Positions 1 to 8,476 of a DNA stretch of 36,174 nt are shown here, one piece after another. The stretch is from Paracoccaceae bacterium (GTDB lineage: Bacteria > Pseudomonadota > Alphaproteobacteria > Rhodobacterales > Rhodobacteraceae): positions 1-36,174 of the forward strand of contig CANGHD010000016.1 of the NCBI GenBank assembly GCA_947453525.1. Direction: 5' to 3'. The notes beneath the pieces were generated by a model. The model was not told where the DNA came from and searched no databases. It was given only the letters and a program-made list of their open reading frames with translations. Made by a program: the position numbers and the translations under genes. Each line of letters opens with the position of its first letter. The first letter of the stretch is position 1.

Positions 1-123
1 GGAGGCCAGCGCCTCTTCGACTTTGCGGACGAAGGTGCGGATCCGCGAACGGCGCGCCTTGTTCACGTCTTGACGCGCCACGGATTGGCGGGCGCGCTTC
101 TTGGACTGGGCGGTGTTTGCCAT
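1..123 (-). CDS. rpsT: 30S ribosomal protein S20, partial
   Basis: Reading leftward from an ATG at 123-121, the frame stays open to the window edge and gives 41 residues beginning [13 protein letters not shown]. This Lys/Arg-rich start is typical of ribosomal protein S20, which binds 16S rRNA early in assembly of the small subunit. The remaining roughly half of the protein lies outside the window to the left. A good promoter lies just upstream at 169-197. In related Rhodobacterales this gene is, as far as I recall, close to dnaA, so the replication origin may not be far away; nothing in the window shows that. Confidence 0.93.
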   Translation of the reverse strand, partial: MANTAQSKKRARQSVARQDVNKARRSRIRTFVRKVEEALAS

Positions 124-168
124 ATCGGTATCGGTGTCCGTTTGCGTAGCTATTGATCTGAAGCCGGG

Positions 169-197
169 TCTATAGGTGCGACTCGGGGGCTAGTCAA
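169..197 (-). promoter_or_regulatory. Putative sigma-70-type promoter of rpsT
   Basis: On the minus strand a TTGACT -35 box (192-197) is separated by exactly 17 nt from a TATAGA -10 box (169-174). Transcription would start roughly 40 nt before the rpsT start codon. Both hexamers are close to the housekeeping consensus, and strong expression fits a ribosomal protein gene. Confidence 0.65.
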
Positions 198-218
198 CCG
201 GCAAACGTCATCTGGGTG

Positions 219-989
219 TTACTTGTCGCTGAACCGGGCGGGGCGCTTTTCAAGGAAGGCCTGCATGCCCTCCTTCTGATCCTCGGTCGCAAAGCAGGCG
301 TGGAAGGCGCGGCGTTCGAAGAGGAGGCCTTCCGACAGGGGGGTTTCGAGGGCGCGGTTGACCGATTCCTTGGCGGCTTTGACGGCGAGTTGCGATTTCG
401 CCGCGATGGTGGCGGCGGTTTTCAAGGCTTCGCTGATGAGGTCGGCCATCGGGATGATGCGGGAGACGAGGCCGGCACGCTCGGCTTCGACCGCGTCCAT
501 CATGCGGCCAGTGAGGTGCATTTCCATGGATTTCGATTTGCCGATCAGCTTGGTCAGGCGTTGTGACCCGCCCATGCCGGCGATGATGCCAAGATTGACC
601 TCGGGCTGGCCGAATCGGGCGGTGTCGGAGGCAAGGATGAAATCGCACAGCATGGCGAGTTCGCAGCCTCCCCCCAGACAATAGCCGGATACGGCGGCGA
701 TGATCGGCTTGCGGATGCGGGCGATGATCGAGGCGGGCGGGCCGTAGAGGTCGGCTGAGGCCACCTCGGCATAGGTGAGGGACTGCATTTCCTTGACGTC
801 GGCGCCTGCGGCGAAGGCCTTGTCTGAACCGGTCAGGATGATGCAGCGGATGGAATCGTCGGCGTCGGCCATGATCAAGGTGTGGGCGAGGTCCTGCATC
901 AGCTGCTGGTTCAGGGCGTTCAGCGCCTCGGGGCGGTTGAGGCGGATCAGCAGGACGGGGCCGTGGGGTTCAAGGATCAGGGTGTGCAT
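219..989 (-). CDS. Enoyl-CoA hydratase/isomerase (crotonase) family protein
   Basis: The 256-residue protein has the length and layout of a single-domain crotonase, the family that includes short-chain enoyl-CoA hydratases adding water to trans-2-enoyl-CoA in beta-oxidation. Visible motifs are the oxyanion-hole segments around GSDKAFAAGADVKEM and SGYCLGGGCELAMLCDF, and the segment GQPEVNLGIIAGMGG that supplies the second catalytic glutamate; both Glu (in GGCELA and QPEVNLG) are present, which supports true hydratase activity. It starts 3 nt after the mutM stop codon, so the two are probably cotranscribed. The exact acyl-CoA substrate cannot be read from the sequence. Confidence 0.9.
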   Translation of the reverse strand: MHTLILEPHGPVLLIRLNRPEALNALNQQLMQDLAHTLIMADADDSIRCIILTGSDKAFAAGADVKEMQSLTYAEVASADLYGPPASIIARIRKPIIAAVSGYCLGGGCELAMLCDFILASDTARFGQPEVNLGIIAGMGGSQRLTKLIGKSKSMEMHLTGRMMDAVEAERAGLVSRIIPMADLISEALKTAATIAAKSQLAVKAAKESVNRALETPLSEGLLFERRAFHACFATEDQKEGMQAFLEKRPARFSDK

Positions 990-992
990 GGG

Positions 993-1838
993 TTACCTCT
1001 GGCAGGTGGGGCAAAAGAACGACGAGCGGCCGGATTGGACGAGGCGTTGGATGGGGGTGGCGCAGGTGTGGCAGGGTTCGCCCTCACGGTCATAGACGCG
1101 GAAGGTGTGCTGGAAGTAGCCGAGTTCGCCATCCGTCTGGCGATAGTCACGCAGGCTGGAACCCCCGGCGTCAATCGCCTCGGTTAGGACCTCGCGGATG
1201 AGGGGGACGAGTTGGGTGATGTTTTGCGGCGTCAGGTCGCCCGCAAGGCGGGTGGGGGCGATTTTGACGCGGTGCAGGACCTCGCAGACGTAGATGTTGC
1301 CGAGGCCGGAGAGGACGGTCTGGTCCAGCAGAGCGGCCTTGATCGGGGTCAGGCGGCCTTCGAGGCGGCGGGCGAGGTAGGGGGCGTTGAAGGCGTTGCC
1401 CAAGGGCTCGGGGCCCAAGTCCGCCAGCAACTTGTGGCTTTGCCACTTGGCGGTGGGCATCAGGTCCATCGAGCCGAAGCGGCGGGCGTCGTTGAAGGTG
1501 ATCTGGGTGCCTGAGTCCATGGTCAGAACCACATGGTCGTGCTTTTGCGGCGCGGGGTGGTCGTGGTGGAATTCGCCTAAGCTCACGCCGGAAATCAGCA
1601 TCCGGCCGGACATGCCGAGGTGGATCAGCAGGGTCTCATCCGAGGACAGGTCGGCGAGGATGTATTTGGAGCGGCGGCGGAGGGACAGGACCCTTTGGCC
1701 GGTCAGACGCTCGGCCATCCGTTCCGGCAAGGGGAATCGCAGGTCGGGGCGGTTGACTTGGGCTGTGGCAATCACAAGTCCCTCCATGACCGGCAGCAAT
1801 CCGCGCCTTACGGTTTCGACTTCGGGCAGTTCAGGCAT
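993..1838 (-). CDS. mutM: Formamidopyrimidine-DNA glycosylase (Fpg/MutM)
   Basis: The 281-residue product excises oxidised purines such as 8-oxoguanine and nicks the abasic site. The N-terminus [14 protein letters not shown] carries the catalytic Pro2 and Glu3 exposed after removal of Met1, which fixes the start. The C-terminal end has a zinc finger of the form CHTC-N16-CPTC, the DNA-binding finger of Fpg and not of plant-type Nei, and length agrees with the family. It is divergent from ubiE and followed after 3 nt by the crotonase gene. The neighbourhood (mutM divergent from ubiE–ubiB) is common in Rhodobacterales. Confidence 0.96.
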   Translation of the reverse strand: MPELPEVETVRRGLLPVMEGLVIATAQVNRPDLRFPLPERMAERLTGQRVLSLRRRSKYILADLSSDETLLIHLGMSGRMLISGVSLGEFHHDHPAPQKHDHVVLTMDSGTQITFNDARRFGSMDLMPTAKWQSHKLLADLGPEPLGNAFNAPYLARRLEGRLTPIKAALLDQTVLSGLGNIYVCEVLHRVKIAPTRLAGDLTPQNITQLVPLIREVLTEAIDAGGSSLRDYRQTDGELGYFQHTFRVYDREGEPCHTCATPIQRLVQSGRSSFFCPTCQR

Positions 1839-1852
1839 AAGCGTTCCTTGGA

Positions 1853-1881
1853 TTGAGGGCGTGCCCTGCCCGGCCTATAAG
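1853..1881 (+). promoter_or_regulatory. Putative promoter of ubiE-ubiB
   Basis: In the 73-bp gap between divergent mutM and ubiE, a TTGAGG box (1853-1858) and a TATAAG box (1876-1881) are separated by exactly 17 nt. A transcript would begin about 25 nt before the ubiE start codon, which has a purine-rich GAAGG upstream. Confidence 0.55.
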
Positions 1882-1911
1882 GTGGCGACGTAGAAGGAAG
1901 GGCAAGCCCCG

Positions 1912-2658
1912 ATGAGCAGCGATAACACCACCCATTTCGGCTATCAGACCGTGAATGAGGACGACAAGGCCGGGATGGTGCATGGGGTCTTCACCCGTGT
2001 CGCCAGCAAATATGACATCATGAATGACCTGATGTCAGTGGGCATCCACCGGCTTTGGAAAGAGGCAATGATGGATTGGCTTAGCCCCCGGCCGGGGCAA
2101 CGGCTGCTGGATGTGGCTGGCGGTACCGGGGATGTGGCGTTCCGGTTCCTTGGGCGCGCGCCGGGGGCGACCGCGACCGTGCTCGATATGACGGAGTCGA
2201 TGCTGGTTGAGGGGCGCAAGCGGGCGGAGGCGGAAAAGCTGGCGGATCGGCTGGACTGGATCGTTGGCGATGCGATGGCCCTGCCCTTCCCGGACAATTC
2301 GTTTGACGTTTACACGATCAGCTTTGGCATAAGGAATGTGGTGCGGGTGCAGGATGCGCTTTCGGAGGCCTATCGGGTGCTGCGGCATGGCGGGCGGCTG
2401 ATGGTGCTGGAATTCTCGCAGATTCCGAATGAGATGCTGCAGAAGGCTTATGATCTGTATTCCTTCAACGTGATCCCGGCTTTGGGCCAGATGGTGACGG
2501 GGGATCGGGAGAGCTATCAGTATCTGGTCGAGTCGATCCGCAAATTCCCGGAACAGGAGGTTTTTGCCGGCATGATCCGCAAGGCCGGGTTTGATCAGGT
2601 GAAGTATCGCAACCTGTCCTTGGGCATTGCGGCGCTGCATTCGGGCTGGAAGGTCTGA
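1912..2658 (+). CDS. ubiE: Demethylmenaquinone/2-methoxy-6-polyprenyl-benzoquinol methyltransferase UbiE
   Basis: This 248-residue SAM-dependent methyltransferase performs the C-methylation step of ubiquinone synthesis. The SAM-binding glycine loop reads [17 protein letters not shown] near residues 63-79. The family markers [21 protein letters not shown] near the N-terminus and SFGIRNV in the middle are UbiE/COQ5 signatures, and the C-terminus ends in the typical [11 protein letters not shown]. Its TGA stop shares one base with the ubiB ATG (TGATG), indicating translational coupling with the other ubiquinone gene. Confidence 0.96.
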   Translation: MSSDNTTHFGYQTVNEDDKAGMVHGVFTRVASKYDIMNDLMSVGIHRLWKEAMMDWLSPRPGQRLLDVAGGTGDVAFRFLGRAPGATATVLDMTESMLVEGRKRAEAEKLADRLDWIVGDAMALPFPDNSFDVYTISFGIRNVVRVQDALSEAYRVLRHGGRLMVLEFSQIPNEMLQKAYDLYSFNVIPALGQMVTGDRESYQYLVESIRKFPEQEVFAGMIRKAGFDQVKYRNLSLGIAALHSGWKV

Positions 2659-4190
2659 TGCGGGGACCGCACAACCTGCTGCGAATGATCCGCACGGGCG
2701 CCACGTTTGAACGAACCGGGGCGATGGATGTGGTGCTGGAGGGGTTTGGCGCCCCGACAAGCCTGCGCATTCTGGTCCGAGCCTTGGGCTGGCCGTTCAA
2801 ATGGCTTGGGGTGCGGGGCGATCCCGCGCTGCCGCCGGTGGTGCGGGCGCTGACGGCGCTGGGGCCGTCTTACATCAAGTTCGGGCAGATCCTGTCGACA
2901 CGGCCCGATGTGGTGGGCGCTCAGATGGCCGAGCAGTTGAAATATCTGCAGGACCAGTTGCCGCCCTTCCCGACCGATGTGGCCAAGGCGATGGTGGCGG
3001 CGGAATTGGGCGCGCCGGTTGAGGCTTTGTTTGATGATTTTTCCGAACCTGTTGCGGCGGCATCCATTGCTCAGGTCCACAAGGCGCGGCTGCGCGAGGA
3101 TGGGAAGCTGGTGGCCGTGAAGGTGCTGCGGCCGGGGATCGAGCGGGCGTTCCGGCGCGATATTGATGCGTTTTATCTCGCGGCGCAGACGATCGAGATG
3201 TTCCTGCCTTCGACAAGGCGCTTGCGGCCGATGGATGTGATTTCGCATTTCGACAGCGTGGTGCAGGGGGAGCTGGATCTGCGGCTGGAGGCGGCCTCGG
3301 CTTCGGAGTTCGCGGCCAATACCAAGGATGACAAGGGGTTTGCCGTGCCGCAGCCCTTGTGGCGGATGTCAGGCCGGACTGTCATGACGATGGACTGGGT
3401 CGAGGGCATCAACATGGCGGACAATGCCGCCTTGGATGCGGCGGGGCATGACCGGGTTGTGCTGGGCGGGCGGGTGCTGGCGTTGTTCCTCTCCCATGCG
3501 CTGCGGGACGGGCTGTTTCATGGTGACATGCATCAGGGCAACCTGAAGGTGGCGGCGAATGGCGATATCGTGGCCTATGATTTCGGCATCATGGGCCGGA
3601 TCGATACCTATACGCGGAAGGTCTATGCCGAGATTCTGATGGGCTTCATTCAGCGCAACTATCGCCGGGTGGCAGAGGTGCATTTCGAGGCGGGCTATGT
3701 GCCGGCCGACCGGGATGTGGAGGCTTTTGCCAGCGCGCTGCGCGCGGTTGGGGAGCCGATCTTCGGGATGGAGGCCAACCGGATCTCGATGGCGAAGCTG
3801 TTGGCCTATCTGTTTGATGTGACAGAACGATTTGGCATGCAGACGCGGACCGAGCTGATCCTGCTGCAGCGCACGATGGTGGTGGTCGAGGGTGTGGCGC
3901 GGTCCCTGGATGAGAATGTCAACATCTGGCAGGTCGCAAAGCCGGTGGTCGAGGGCTATGTCCGCAGCCATGTGGGGCCTTTGGCGCTGGCCCGGGACCT
4001 CATCAGCACGGTGCAGGTGCTGGCGCGCTTTGGGCCGAAGCTGCCGCGGTTGGTAGAGAATTTGCTGATCGCCCAGGCGGATGGGCCAAAGGCACCGCCG
4101 GCCCATCCGGGCGTGCCCTTGGTCTGGGCCTTGGCGGGGGCGGTGGTGCTTGTGGCCCTTGGCGTCTGGGCGGGCGTCTGGATCAGGTAG
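2658..4190 (+). CDS. ubiB: Ubiquinone biosynthesis regulatory protein kinase-like UbiB
   Basis: A 510-residue ABC1/ADCK/UbiB-family atypical kinase-like ATPase needed for ubiquinone synthesis. The KxGQ motif appears as YIKFGQILSTRPD, the alanine-rich nucleotide loop as AAASIAQVHKARL, the catalytic-loop equivalent as HGDMHQGNLKV and the metal-binding segment as YDFGIMGR. The C-terminus is a hydrophobic helix (about residues 485-508) followed by WIR, matching the membrane anchor of bacterial UbiB. It overlaps ubiE by 1 nt. From memory, coaBC often follows ubiB in relatives; here a convergent ptsN follows instead. Confidence 0.95.
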   Translation: MRGPHNLLRMIRTGATFERTGAMDVVLEGFGAPTSLRILVRALGWPFKWLGVRGDPALPPVVRALTALGPSYIKFGQILSTRPDVVGAQMAEQLKYLQDQLPPFPTDVAKAMVAAELGAPVEALFDDFSEPVAAASIAQVHKARLREDGKLVAVKVLRPGIERAFRRDIDAFYLAAQTIEMFLPSTRRLRPMDVISHFDSVVQGELDLRLEAASASEFAANTKDDKGFAVPQPLWRMSGRTVMTMDWVEGINMADNAALDAAGHDRVVLGGRVLALFLSHALRDGLFHGDMHQGNLKVAANGDIVAYDFGIMGRIDTYTRKVYAEILMGFIQRNYRRVAEVHFEAGYVPADRDVEAFASALRAVGEPIFGMEANRISMAKLLAYLFDVTERFGMQTRTELILLQRTMVVVEGVARSLDENVNIWQVAKPVVEGYVRSHVGPLALARDLISTVQVLARFGPKLPRLVENLLIAQADGPKAPPAHPGVPLVWALAGAVVLVALGVWAGVWIR

Positions 4191-4212
4191 GATGGGCGAT
4201 ATCGCCCATCCT
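4189..4212. terminator. Perfect 24-bp palindrome between convergent ubiB and ptsN
   Basis: Two 12-nt arms (AGGATGGGCGAT and its exact complement) abut with no spacer, beginning at the last two bases of the ubiB stop codon. RNA from either strand would form a GC-rich hairpin, so it can act as a terminator for both convergent genes. Neither side has a clear U-run, so termination may be weak or Rho-assisted. Confidence 0.6.
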
Positions 4213-4220
4213 GCGGGACC

Positions 4221-4685
4221 TCAGGCGGCTTGAATCGCCCGCGCCTCGGTCAGGATGGCGTGTAATTTGGCCGGATCGGTGTTGGCGCGCAGCTTGGCGC
4301 AGATGCCGGGGTCGCGCATGGTGCGCGAGACCAGCGCCAGCGCCTTGAGGTGTTCGACGCCGGATTCCTTTGGCGCGAACAGGCCGAAAACCAGATCGAC
4401 CGGCTGGCGGTCGACCGAGTCATAATCCAGCGGCTTTTCAAGGCGCAGGAAGACCGCGACGATGCGGTCGACATCGTCCAGCCGTGCATGGGGCAAAGCG
4501 ATGCCATGGCCCACACCGGTGGGGCCAAGGCTTTCGCGTTCCTGCAAACCATCGGTGGCGACCGAGGCATTCAGGCCATAGGCTTGGGCGGCAATCTCTC
4601 CCAACTCCTGAAACAGGCGCTTCTTGCCCGTCAGTTGCCCGATGACCCGCACTGCGTTGGGCATAAGCAGCTTCGAAAGTTCCAT
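4221..4685 (-). CDS. ptsN: Nitrogen-PTS EIIA component PtsN
   Basis: The 154-residue protein is a PTS_EIIA type 2 domain of the nitrogen-related phosphotransferase system, which relays phosphate from PtsP/PtsO to His and regulates potassium, nitrogen and carbon functions instead of moving sugar. The phospho-acceptor motif GHGIALPHAR is present with His66 as the expected active site. Length matches EIIA-Ntr. It follows hpf by about 50 nt on the same strand, the usual hpf–ptsN arrangement. No HPr or kinase gene is in the window. Confidence 0.94.
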   Translation of the reverse strand: MELSKLLMPNAVRVIGQLTGKKRLFQELGEIAAQAYGLNASVATDGLQERESLGPTGVGHGIALPHARLDDVDRIVAVFLRLEKPLDYDSVDRQPVDLVFGLFAPKESGVEHLKALALVSRTMRDPGICAKLRANTDPAKLHAILTEARAIQAA

Positions 4686-4736
4686 TCTTGTTCTTACCTG
4701 CTTTTGCCCGGCCGCGCCGCTGGGCGGGTCCGGGAG

Positions 4737-5315
4737 TTACTTGTCGTTGGCCGGGTCGATCCAGCCGATGTTCTTGTCGTCGCGCACATAGACGACATTG
4801 ACGCCGCCATGCCCCACGTTGCGGAAGATCAGAAACTTCAGCCCGCCCAGTTCCATCTGCATCACAGCCTCGCCGACGGTCAAGGACGCGATCTTCGTCT
4901 CCATCTCGGCGATGATCACGTGTTCGGCGAGGGCGGCGGTGTCAGCTTCCTCCGGCTCTTCGATTGGGGCGAGGATATAAGACGCGCCGGGGCCATATTC
5001 AACCGGTGCCGTGCGGGTGGCGTGGTGGTTGCGCAGCCGACGCTTGTAGCGGCGCATCTGCTTGTCCATCTTCTCGCGGCAGGATTCGAAGGCGGCGTAG
5101 ATCTCGGTCGCATGTCCCTTGGCCTGGGCGGTCAGCCCGGTCGAGAGATGGATGGTGGCCTCGCAGACAAGTTCATAGCCGGCCTTGGAAAAAACGATGG
5201 ATGCGTCCGTCGGGCGTTGGGCGTACTTCTCGATGATCTCACCAAGTTCGGCTTTCACATGGGTCTGCAAGGCCTCGCCAATGTCGATTTGCTTGCCGGT
5301 GATCTGATACCGCAT
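4737..5315 (-). CDS. hpf: Ribosome hibernation promoting factor, long form
   Basis: The start chosen is the ATG at 5315-5313, giving 192 residues beginning MRYQITGKQIDIG, because a strong AGGAGG ribosome binding site lies 4 nt upstream (5320-5325); an earlier in-frame start nine codons upstream has no such site. The N-terminal part is the S30AE/YfiA ribosome-binding domain (about residues 1-105) and the C-terminal part (about 130-190, with EEADTAALAEHVIIAEME and LIFRNV) is the dimerisation domain of long HPF, which makes 100S ribosome dimers in stationary phase. It precedes ptsN and has its own upstream gap of about 220 nt. Confidence 0.93.
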   Translation of the reverse strand: MRYQITGKQIDIGEALQTHVKAELGEIIEKYAQRPTDASIVFSKAGYELVCEATIHLSTGLTAQAKGHATEIYAAFESCREKMDKQMRRYKRRLRNHHATRTAPVEYGPGASYILAPIEEPEEADTAALAEHVIIAEMETKIASLTVGEAVMQMELGGLKFLIFRNVGHGGVNVVYVRDDKNIGWIDPANDK

Positions 5316-5487
5316 GATGCCTCCTAAGTGTTGCATTGCCACGGATCAGGACGATCCGGGGGGTCGTATCCGAGGATGGATGGGATGTGAGTGCGCGCGC
5401 TTTTTGAACACTTGCGGGCGTGGGCGGTGCCCTGCGTCAGGGCCGCAACGGTAGGGCAAGGCAGGGCTGTTCTTGCACTCATCCGCT

Positions 5488-5518
5488 TTATTTGGGGATG
5501 GGAGGGGGCCCTTGTCAA
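5488..5518 (-). promoter_or_regulatory. Possible promoter of hpf-ptsN
   Basis: In the 221-nt gap between lptB and hpf a perfect TTGACA (5513-5518, minus strand) is followed after 18-19 nt by an A/T-rich CAAATAAA segment (around 5488-5494). The -10 match is poor, so only the -35 element is convincing. It would leave a long leader of about 165 nt before hpf. Confidence 0.35.
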
Positions 5519-5536
5519 CAGCGCTTTCGGATCAGA

Positions 5537-6382
5537 TTAAATGATCCGGAAATTCTCGCCCAGATAGACCTGACGGACCATTTCATCGCGCACGATCTCT
5601 TCCGCCGTGCCGGTCATCAGAACCTTGCCATCGTGGAGGATATAGGCCCGGTCCACGATATCCAGCGTGTCGCGCACGTTGTGGTCGGTGATCAGCACCC
5701 CGATGCCACGGGATTTGAGGTCATGGACGAGGTGGCGGATTTCAGCCACCGCGATGGGATCAACCCCCGCGAAGGGTTCGTCGAGCAAAAGATAAAGGGG
5801 ATTGGCGGCCAGACAGCGGGCGATTTCGACGCGGCGACGCTCGCCGCCCGATAGGGCGAGGGCGGGGGCGTTGCGGATATGGGTGATGGAGAATTCCGAC
5901 AGAAGCTCTTCGAGCCGTTCGCGGCGCTTGTGCCGCTCGGGTTGGGAAATTTCCAGCACGGCAAGGATGTTGTCTTCGACCGAAAGGCCCCGGAAGATCG
6001 ACATTTCCTGCGGCAGATAGCCAATGCCAAGCCGGGCGCGGCGGTACATGGGCAAGGCCGTCACATCGCGGCCGTCGATCAGCACCTCGCCAGACTCCGG
6101 CGTGATCAGGCCTGCGATGGCGTAGAAGGTGGTGGTCTTGCCGCAGCCGTTCGGGCCAAGCAGGGCCACGACCTCGCCCTTGGCCAGGTCGAGCGACACA
6201 TCGCGGATCACAAGGCGCTTGCCGTAGCTCTTGCGCAGGTTGCGGACCTGCAAGCCGCCGATGCCCGCCACGACGGCAGGTTCGACATAGGTCTGTTCGG
6301 GCACGTGTCCGTCAATCAGGACCTCTGCCGTCTTGTCGACGATCTGGGCGGCGATCTGGTCTGCGATCTGATTTGCGGGCAT
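5537..6382 (-). CDS. lptB: LPS export ABC transporter ATPase LptB
   Basis: A 281-residue ATPase that powers extraction of lipopolysaccharide from the inner membrane with LptFG and LptC. Walker A is GPNGCGKT (residues 76-83), the signature is LSGGERRRVEIARCL, Walker B is LYLLLDEPFAGVD and the switch His is in LITDHNVRDT. The C-terminus YLGENFRI is typical of LptB. About 40 extra residues precede the ABC domain, which starts at GLQVRNLRKSYGK; this is longer than most LptB and could be a real extension or an over-extended start (internal GTG codons exist). Start overlaps the lptA stop by one base (TGATG). Confidence 0.94.
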   Translation of the reverse strand: MPANQIADQIAAQIVDKTAEVLIDGHVPEQTYVEPAVVAGIGGLQVRNLRKSYGKRLVIRDVSLDLAKGEVVALLGPNGCGKTTTFYAIAGLITPESGEVLIDGRDVTALPMYRRARLGIGYLPQEMSIFRGLSVEDNILAVLEISQPERHKRRERLEELLSEFSITHIRNAPALALSGGERRRVEIARCLAANPLYLLLDEPFAGVDPIAVAEIRHLVHDLKSRGIGVLITDHNVRDTLDIVDRAYILHDGKVLMTGTAEEIVRDEMVRQVYLGENFRII

Positions 6383-6882
6383 CAGTTTTTCTTTGGTTTG
6401 GCAGGCGTGAAGGTTGTCGTCACCCGGCCGTCCATCGTACCCAGCCCGGTCTTCAGGCTGAGCGTCAGTTTTTGCCCGGAAATGACGGAGGCGCCCTGGG
6501 TCAGGAGGACGTCGCCGGTCAGCAGAAGGTCGCCGGTTTCTGGCGCATATTCCGCAGTTTGCGATGAGGCGGCGTCTGTGCCCGCCGACAGTTTCACGCC
6601 GCCATCGGCGAGGAGTTTGGCGATGGTCTTCTTGTCGGCGGCGTATTCCACCTGCACGGTCGCGGCGGCCAGGGTCATGGTGCCTTGGGTCACCACGACA
6701 TTGCCCTTGAACAGCGCCGTGCCATCGTTCTGGTTGACGGACAGCTGATCGGCCACGACCTGCACGGGCAAGGTCGGGTCGGTCTTGAGGCCTGCGAACG
6801 CCACGTCGGTGCCCGCCGCTTGGGCCACGCCGGTGAGGATCAGGGGCAGCATCACGGCGAAGGCAAGGGCTTTCAGCATCAC
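6382..6882 (-). CDS. lptA: LPS transport periplasmic protein LptA
   Basis: The 166-residue product begins with a signal peptide (MMLKALAFAVMLPLILTGVAQA, cleavage expected after AQA) and continues with an OstA/LptA beta-jellyroll domain, recognisable in LSVNQNDGTALFKGNVVVTQG and YAPETGDLLLTGDVLLTQG. LptA molecules bridge the periplasm and carry LPS from LptC to LptD. The gene is flanked by lptC (4-nt overlap, ATGA) and lptB (1-nt overlap), the conserved order. The C-terminus is Lys-rich (PAKPKKN). Either of the two initial Met codons could be used. Confidence 0.92.
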   Translation of the reverse strand: MMLKALAFAVMLPLILTGVAQAAGTDVAFAGLKTDPTLPVQVVADQLSVNQNDGTALFKGNVVVTQGTMTLAAATVQVEYAADKKTIAKLLADGGVKLSAGTDAASSQTAEYAPETGDLLLTGDVLLTQGASVISGQKLTLSLKTGLGTMDGRVTTTFTPAKPKKN

Positions 6883-7499
6883 AATCCTCCTTTGGGGGTA
6901 TAGATCAGCGTCACGCCCCCGGTGAAGTCCAATAGGTAGCCGCCGGACGGCTCTTGGCCAAGGTGCATCCCGCCTGCGGTGATGGTGCCCGCAGGACCGG
7001 TGCCCGTGACGGGGCCGAGGCTGGTCACATCGGTCTGGTCCAGCGCCACGCTCATCCCAGCGGTCTTGACGGTATAGCCTGTCGAGGAGGCAAGGTGGAC
7101 ACCGCCGGTCAGGATCGCCTGTTTGGCGGCCTGATCCATCCGCCCTGCGCCTGCGGTGACGGTTGCGGTGGAGCCGCCGGGCATGGCGATCAGCGCGGAC
7201 AGGTCGGTGGCGGAGCCTGCGTTCGAGGAGCCTGCCACGCCGGGCCGCGCCTCGGCGGCCTTGATGGTCAGCGCCGCGCCGTCTTTCGTCATGCCCGCAT
7301 AGGCGGCACCGGTCAGGCGGGGTTCGCGCGCCCGGTCGGCGATATCGGTGCTGGCATAGGGTATGGCATCCTCGGGGCGGACGGTTCGGCCGAAGAGGAA
7401 CAGGGTGGCCAGAAGGCCAAGCGCCGTGAAGGGCAACAGAATCTTCAGCCAGAAGACCAGGCGGGAGTGGAAGTTGTCCGCCGAGGCCGCTGTCATCAC
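6879..7499 (-). CDS. lptC: LPS export protein LptC
   Basis: A 206-residue bitopic protein: a short N-terminal segment, one transmembrane helix at about residues 15-35 (LVFWLKILLPFTALGLLATLF) and a periplasmic region of low sequence identity with a beta-jellyroll pattern (repeated T-A-G-G and GGVHLASSTGYTV-type strands). LptC sits with LptB2FG and hands LPS to LptA. The call leans on topology, length and its position between kdsD and lptA, with ATGA overlaps on both sides, because LptC diverges strongly between phyla. Confidence 0.88.
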   Translation of the reverse strand: MMTAASADNFHSRLVFWLKILLPFTALGLLATLFLFGRTVRPEDAIPYASTDIADRAREPRLTGAAYAGMTKDGAALTIKAAEARPGVAGSSNAGSATDLSALIAMPGGSTATVTAGAGRMDQAAKQAILTGGVHLASSTGYTVKTAGMSVALDQTDVTSLGPVTGTGPAGTITAGGMHLGQEPSGGYLLDFTGGVTLIYTPKGGL

Positions 7500-8476
7500 A
7501 CCACCCCGGCGCGCAGAAGGTCGTGGATGTGCAGGATGCCTATGGCGGGCAGGTCGGCCTCGGGGCCATTCTTAACGAACAGGCAGGTGATCTTGCGGTC
7601 GTTCATCGCGGCCAAAGCCACCTCGGCCAGCGCCTCAGGGCGAACGGTGCGGGGGTTCTTGGTCATCACCTGTTCGGCGGTGTAGGACAGAAGCCCCTCC
7701 ATATGCCGCCGCAAGTCGCCGTCGGTGATGATGCCCTGCAGCGCACCCTCGGGCGAGCTGACGCCCACCACGCCGTAGCCGTGGCGCGAAATGGCCAGCA
7801 GGGCTTCGGACATCGGGCGCGAGGCCTCGATCAGCGGCAGATCGGTGTGCATCAGGTCGCGTACCTTCAGCAGCTTGGCACCCAGCTTGCCGCCGGGGTG
7901 GAAGATGCGGAAATGTTCGGGCGTGAAGGAGCGGTGTTCCATCAGGGCGATGGCGAGGGCATCACCAAGCGCGAGCGTCATGGTGGTGGAGGTGGTGGGG
8001 ACGATGCCAGTTTCGCAGGCCTCCGGCGCGTCGGGCAGCAGGATGGCCACATCGGCGGTCCGCAGAAGGGTGGAGTCAGGGCGGCTCGCGACGCCGATCA
8101 GGGGGATCTCGAAACGACGGGTGTGGGCGATGATGTCGGCCAGTTCGGACGTCTCGCCCGAGTTGGACAGGACCAGCACCACGTCGCCTTGCATCACCAT
8201 GCCAAGGTCGCCGTGGCTCGCCTCGGCCGGGTGGACGAATTGCGCGGGCGTGCCGGTGGAGGCGAAGGTCGAGGCGATCTTGCGGGCGATGTGGCCCGAT
8301 TTGCCCATGCCCGAGACGATCACCCGGCCCTTGGCGGCAAGGATCAGGTCGACGGCCTGGGTGAAGCTGCCGTTCAGGGACCCGGCGAGGATCGTCAGCG
8401 CCTCGGCCTCGCGCAGGATCACGCGCTGGCCGGTGGAGAGGGGATTGGTGCCCATGCTAGTGGTGGAAGAGGTCAT
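7496..8476 (-). CDS. kdsD: D-arabinose 5-phosphate isomerase, KpsF/GutQ/KdsD type
   Basis: The 326-residue enzyme interconverts ribulose 5-phosphate and arabinose 5-phosphate, the first committed supply of Kdo for LPS. An N-terminal SIS sugar-isomerase domain is shown by VIVSGMGKSGHIARKIAST, HPAEASHGDLGMV and LSNSGETSELADII; two CBS domains follow (about residues 205-262 and 270-326, including GIITDGDLRRHM). Its product serves the same outer-membrane pathway as the lpt genes it is coupled to. The start overlaps the end of rnd by 20 nt; a Met eight codons in would remove the overlap. Confidence 0.93.
   Translation of the reverse strand: MTSSTTSMGTNPLSTGQRVILREAEALTILAGSLNGSFTQAVDLILAAKGRVIVSGMGKSGHIARKIASTFASTGTPAQFVHPAEASHGDLGMVMQGDVVLVLSNSGETSELADIIAHTRRFEIPLIGVASRPDSTLLRTADVAILLPDAPEACETGIVPTTSTTMTLALGDALAIALMEHRSFTPEHFRIFHPGGKLGAKLLKVRDLMHTDLPLIEASRPMSEALLAISRHGYGVVGVSSPEGALQGIITDGDLRRHMEGLLSYTAEQVMTKNPRTVRPEALAEVALAAMNDRKITCLFVKNGPEADLPAIGILHIHDLLRAGVV

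Noticed and set aside
4350-5327. 325-codon plus-strand frame opposite ptsN and hpf
   Set aside because: It covers two genes with strong motifs and a strong ribosome binding site on the minus strand; the frame has no recognisable domain.
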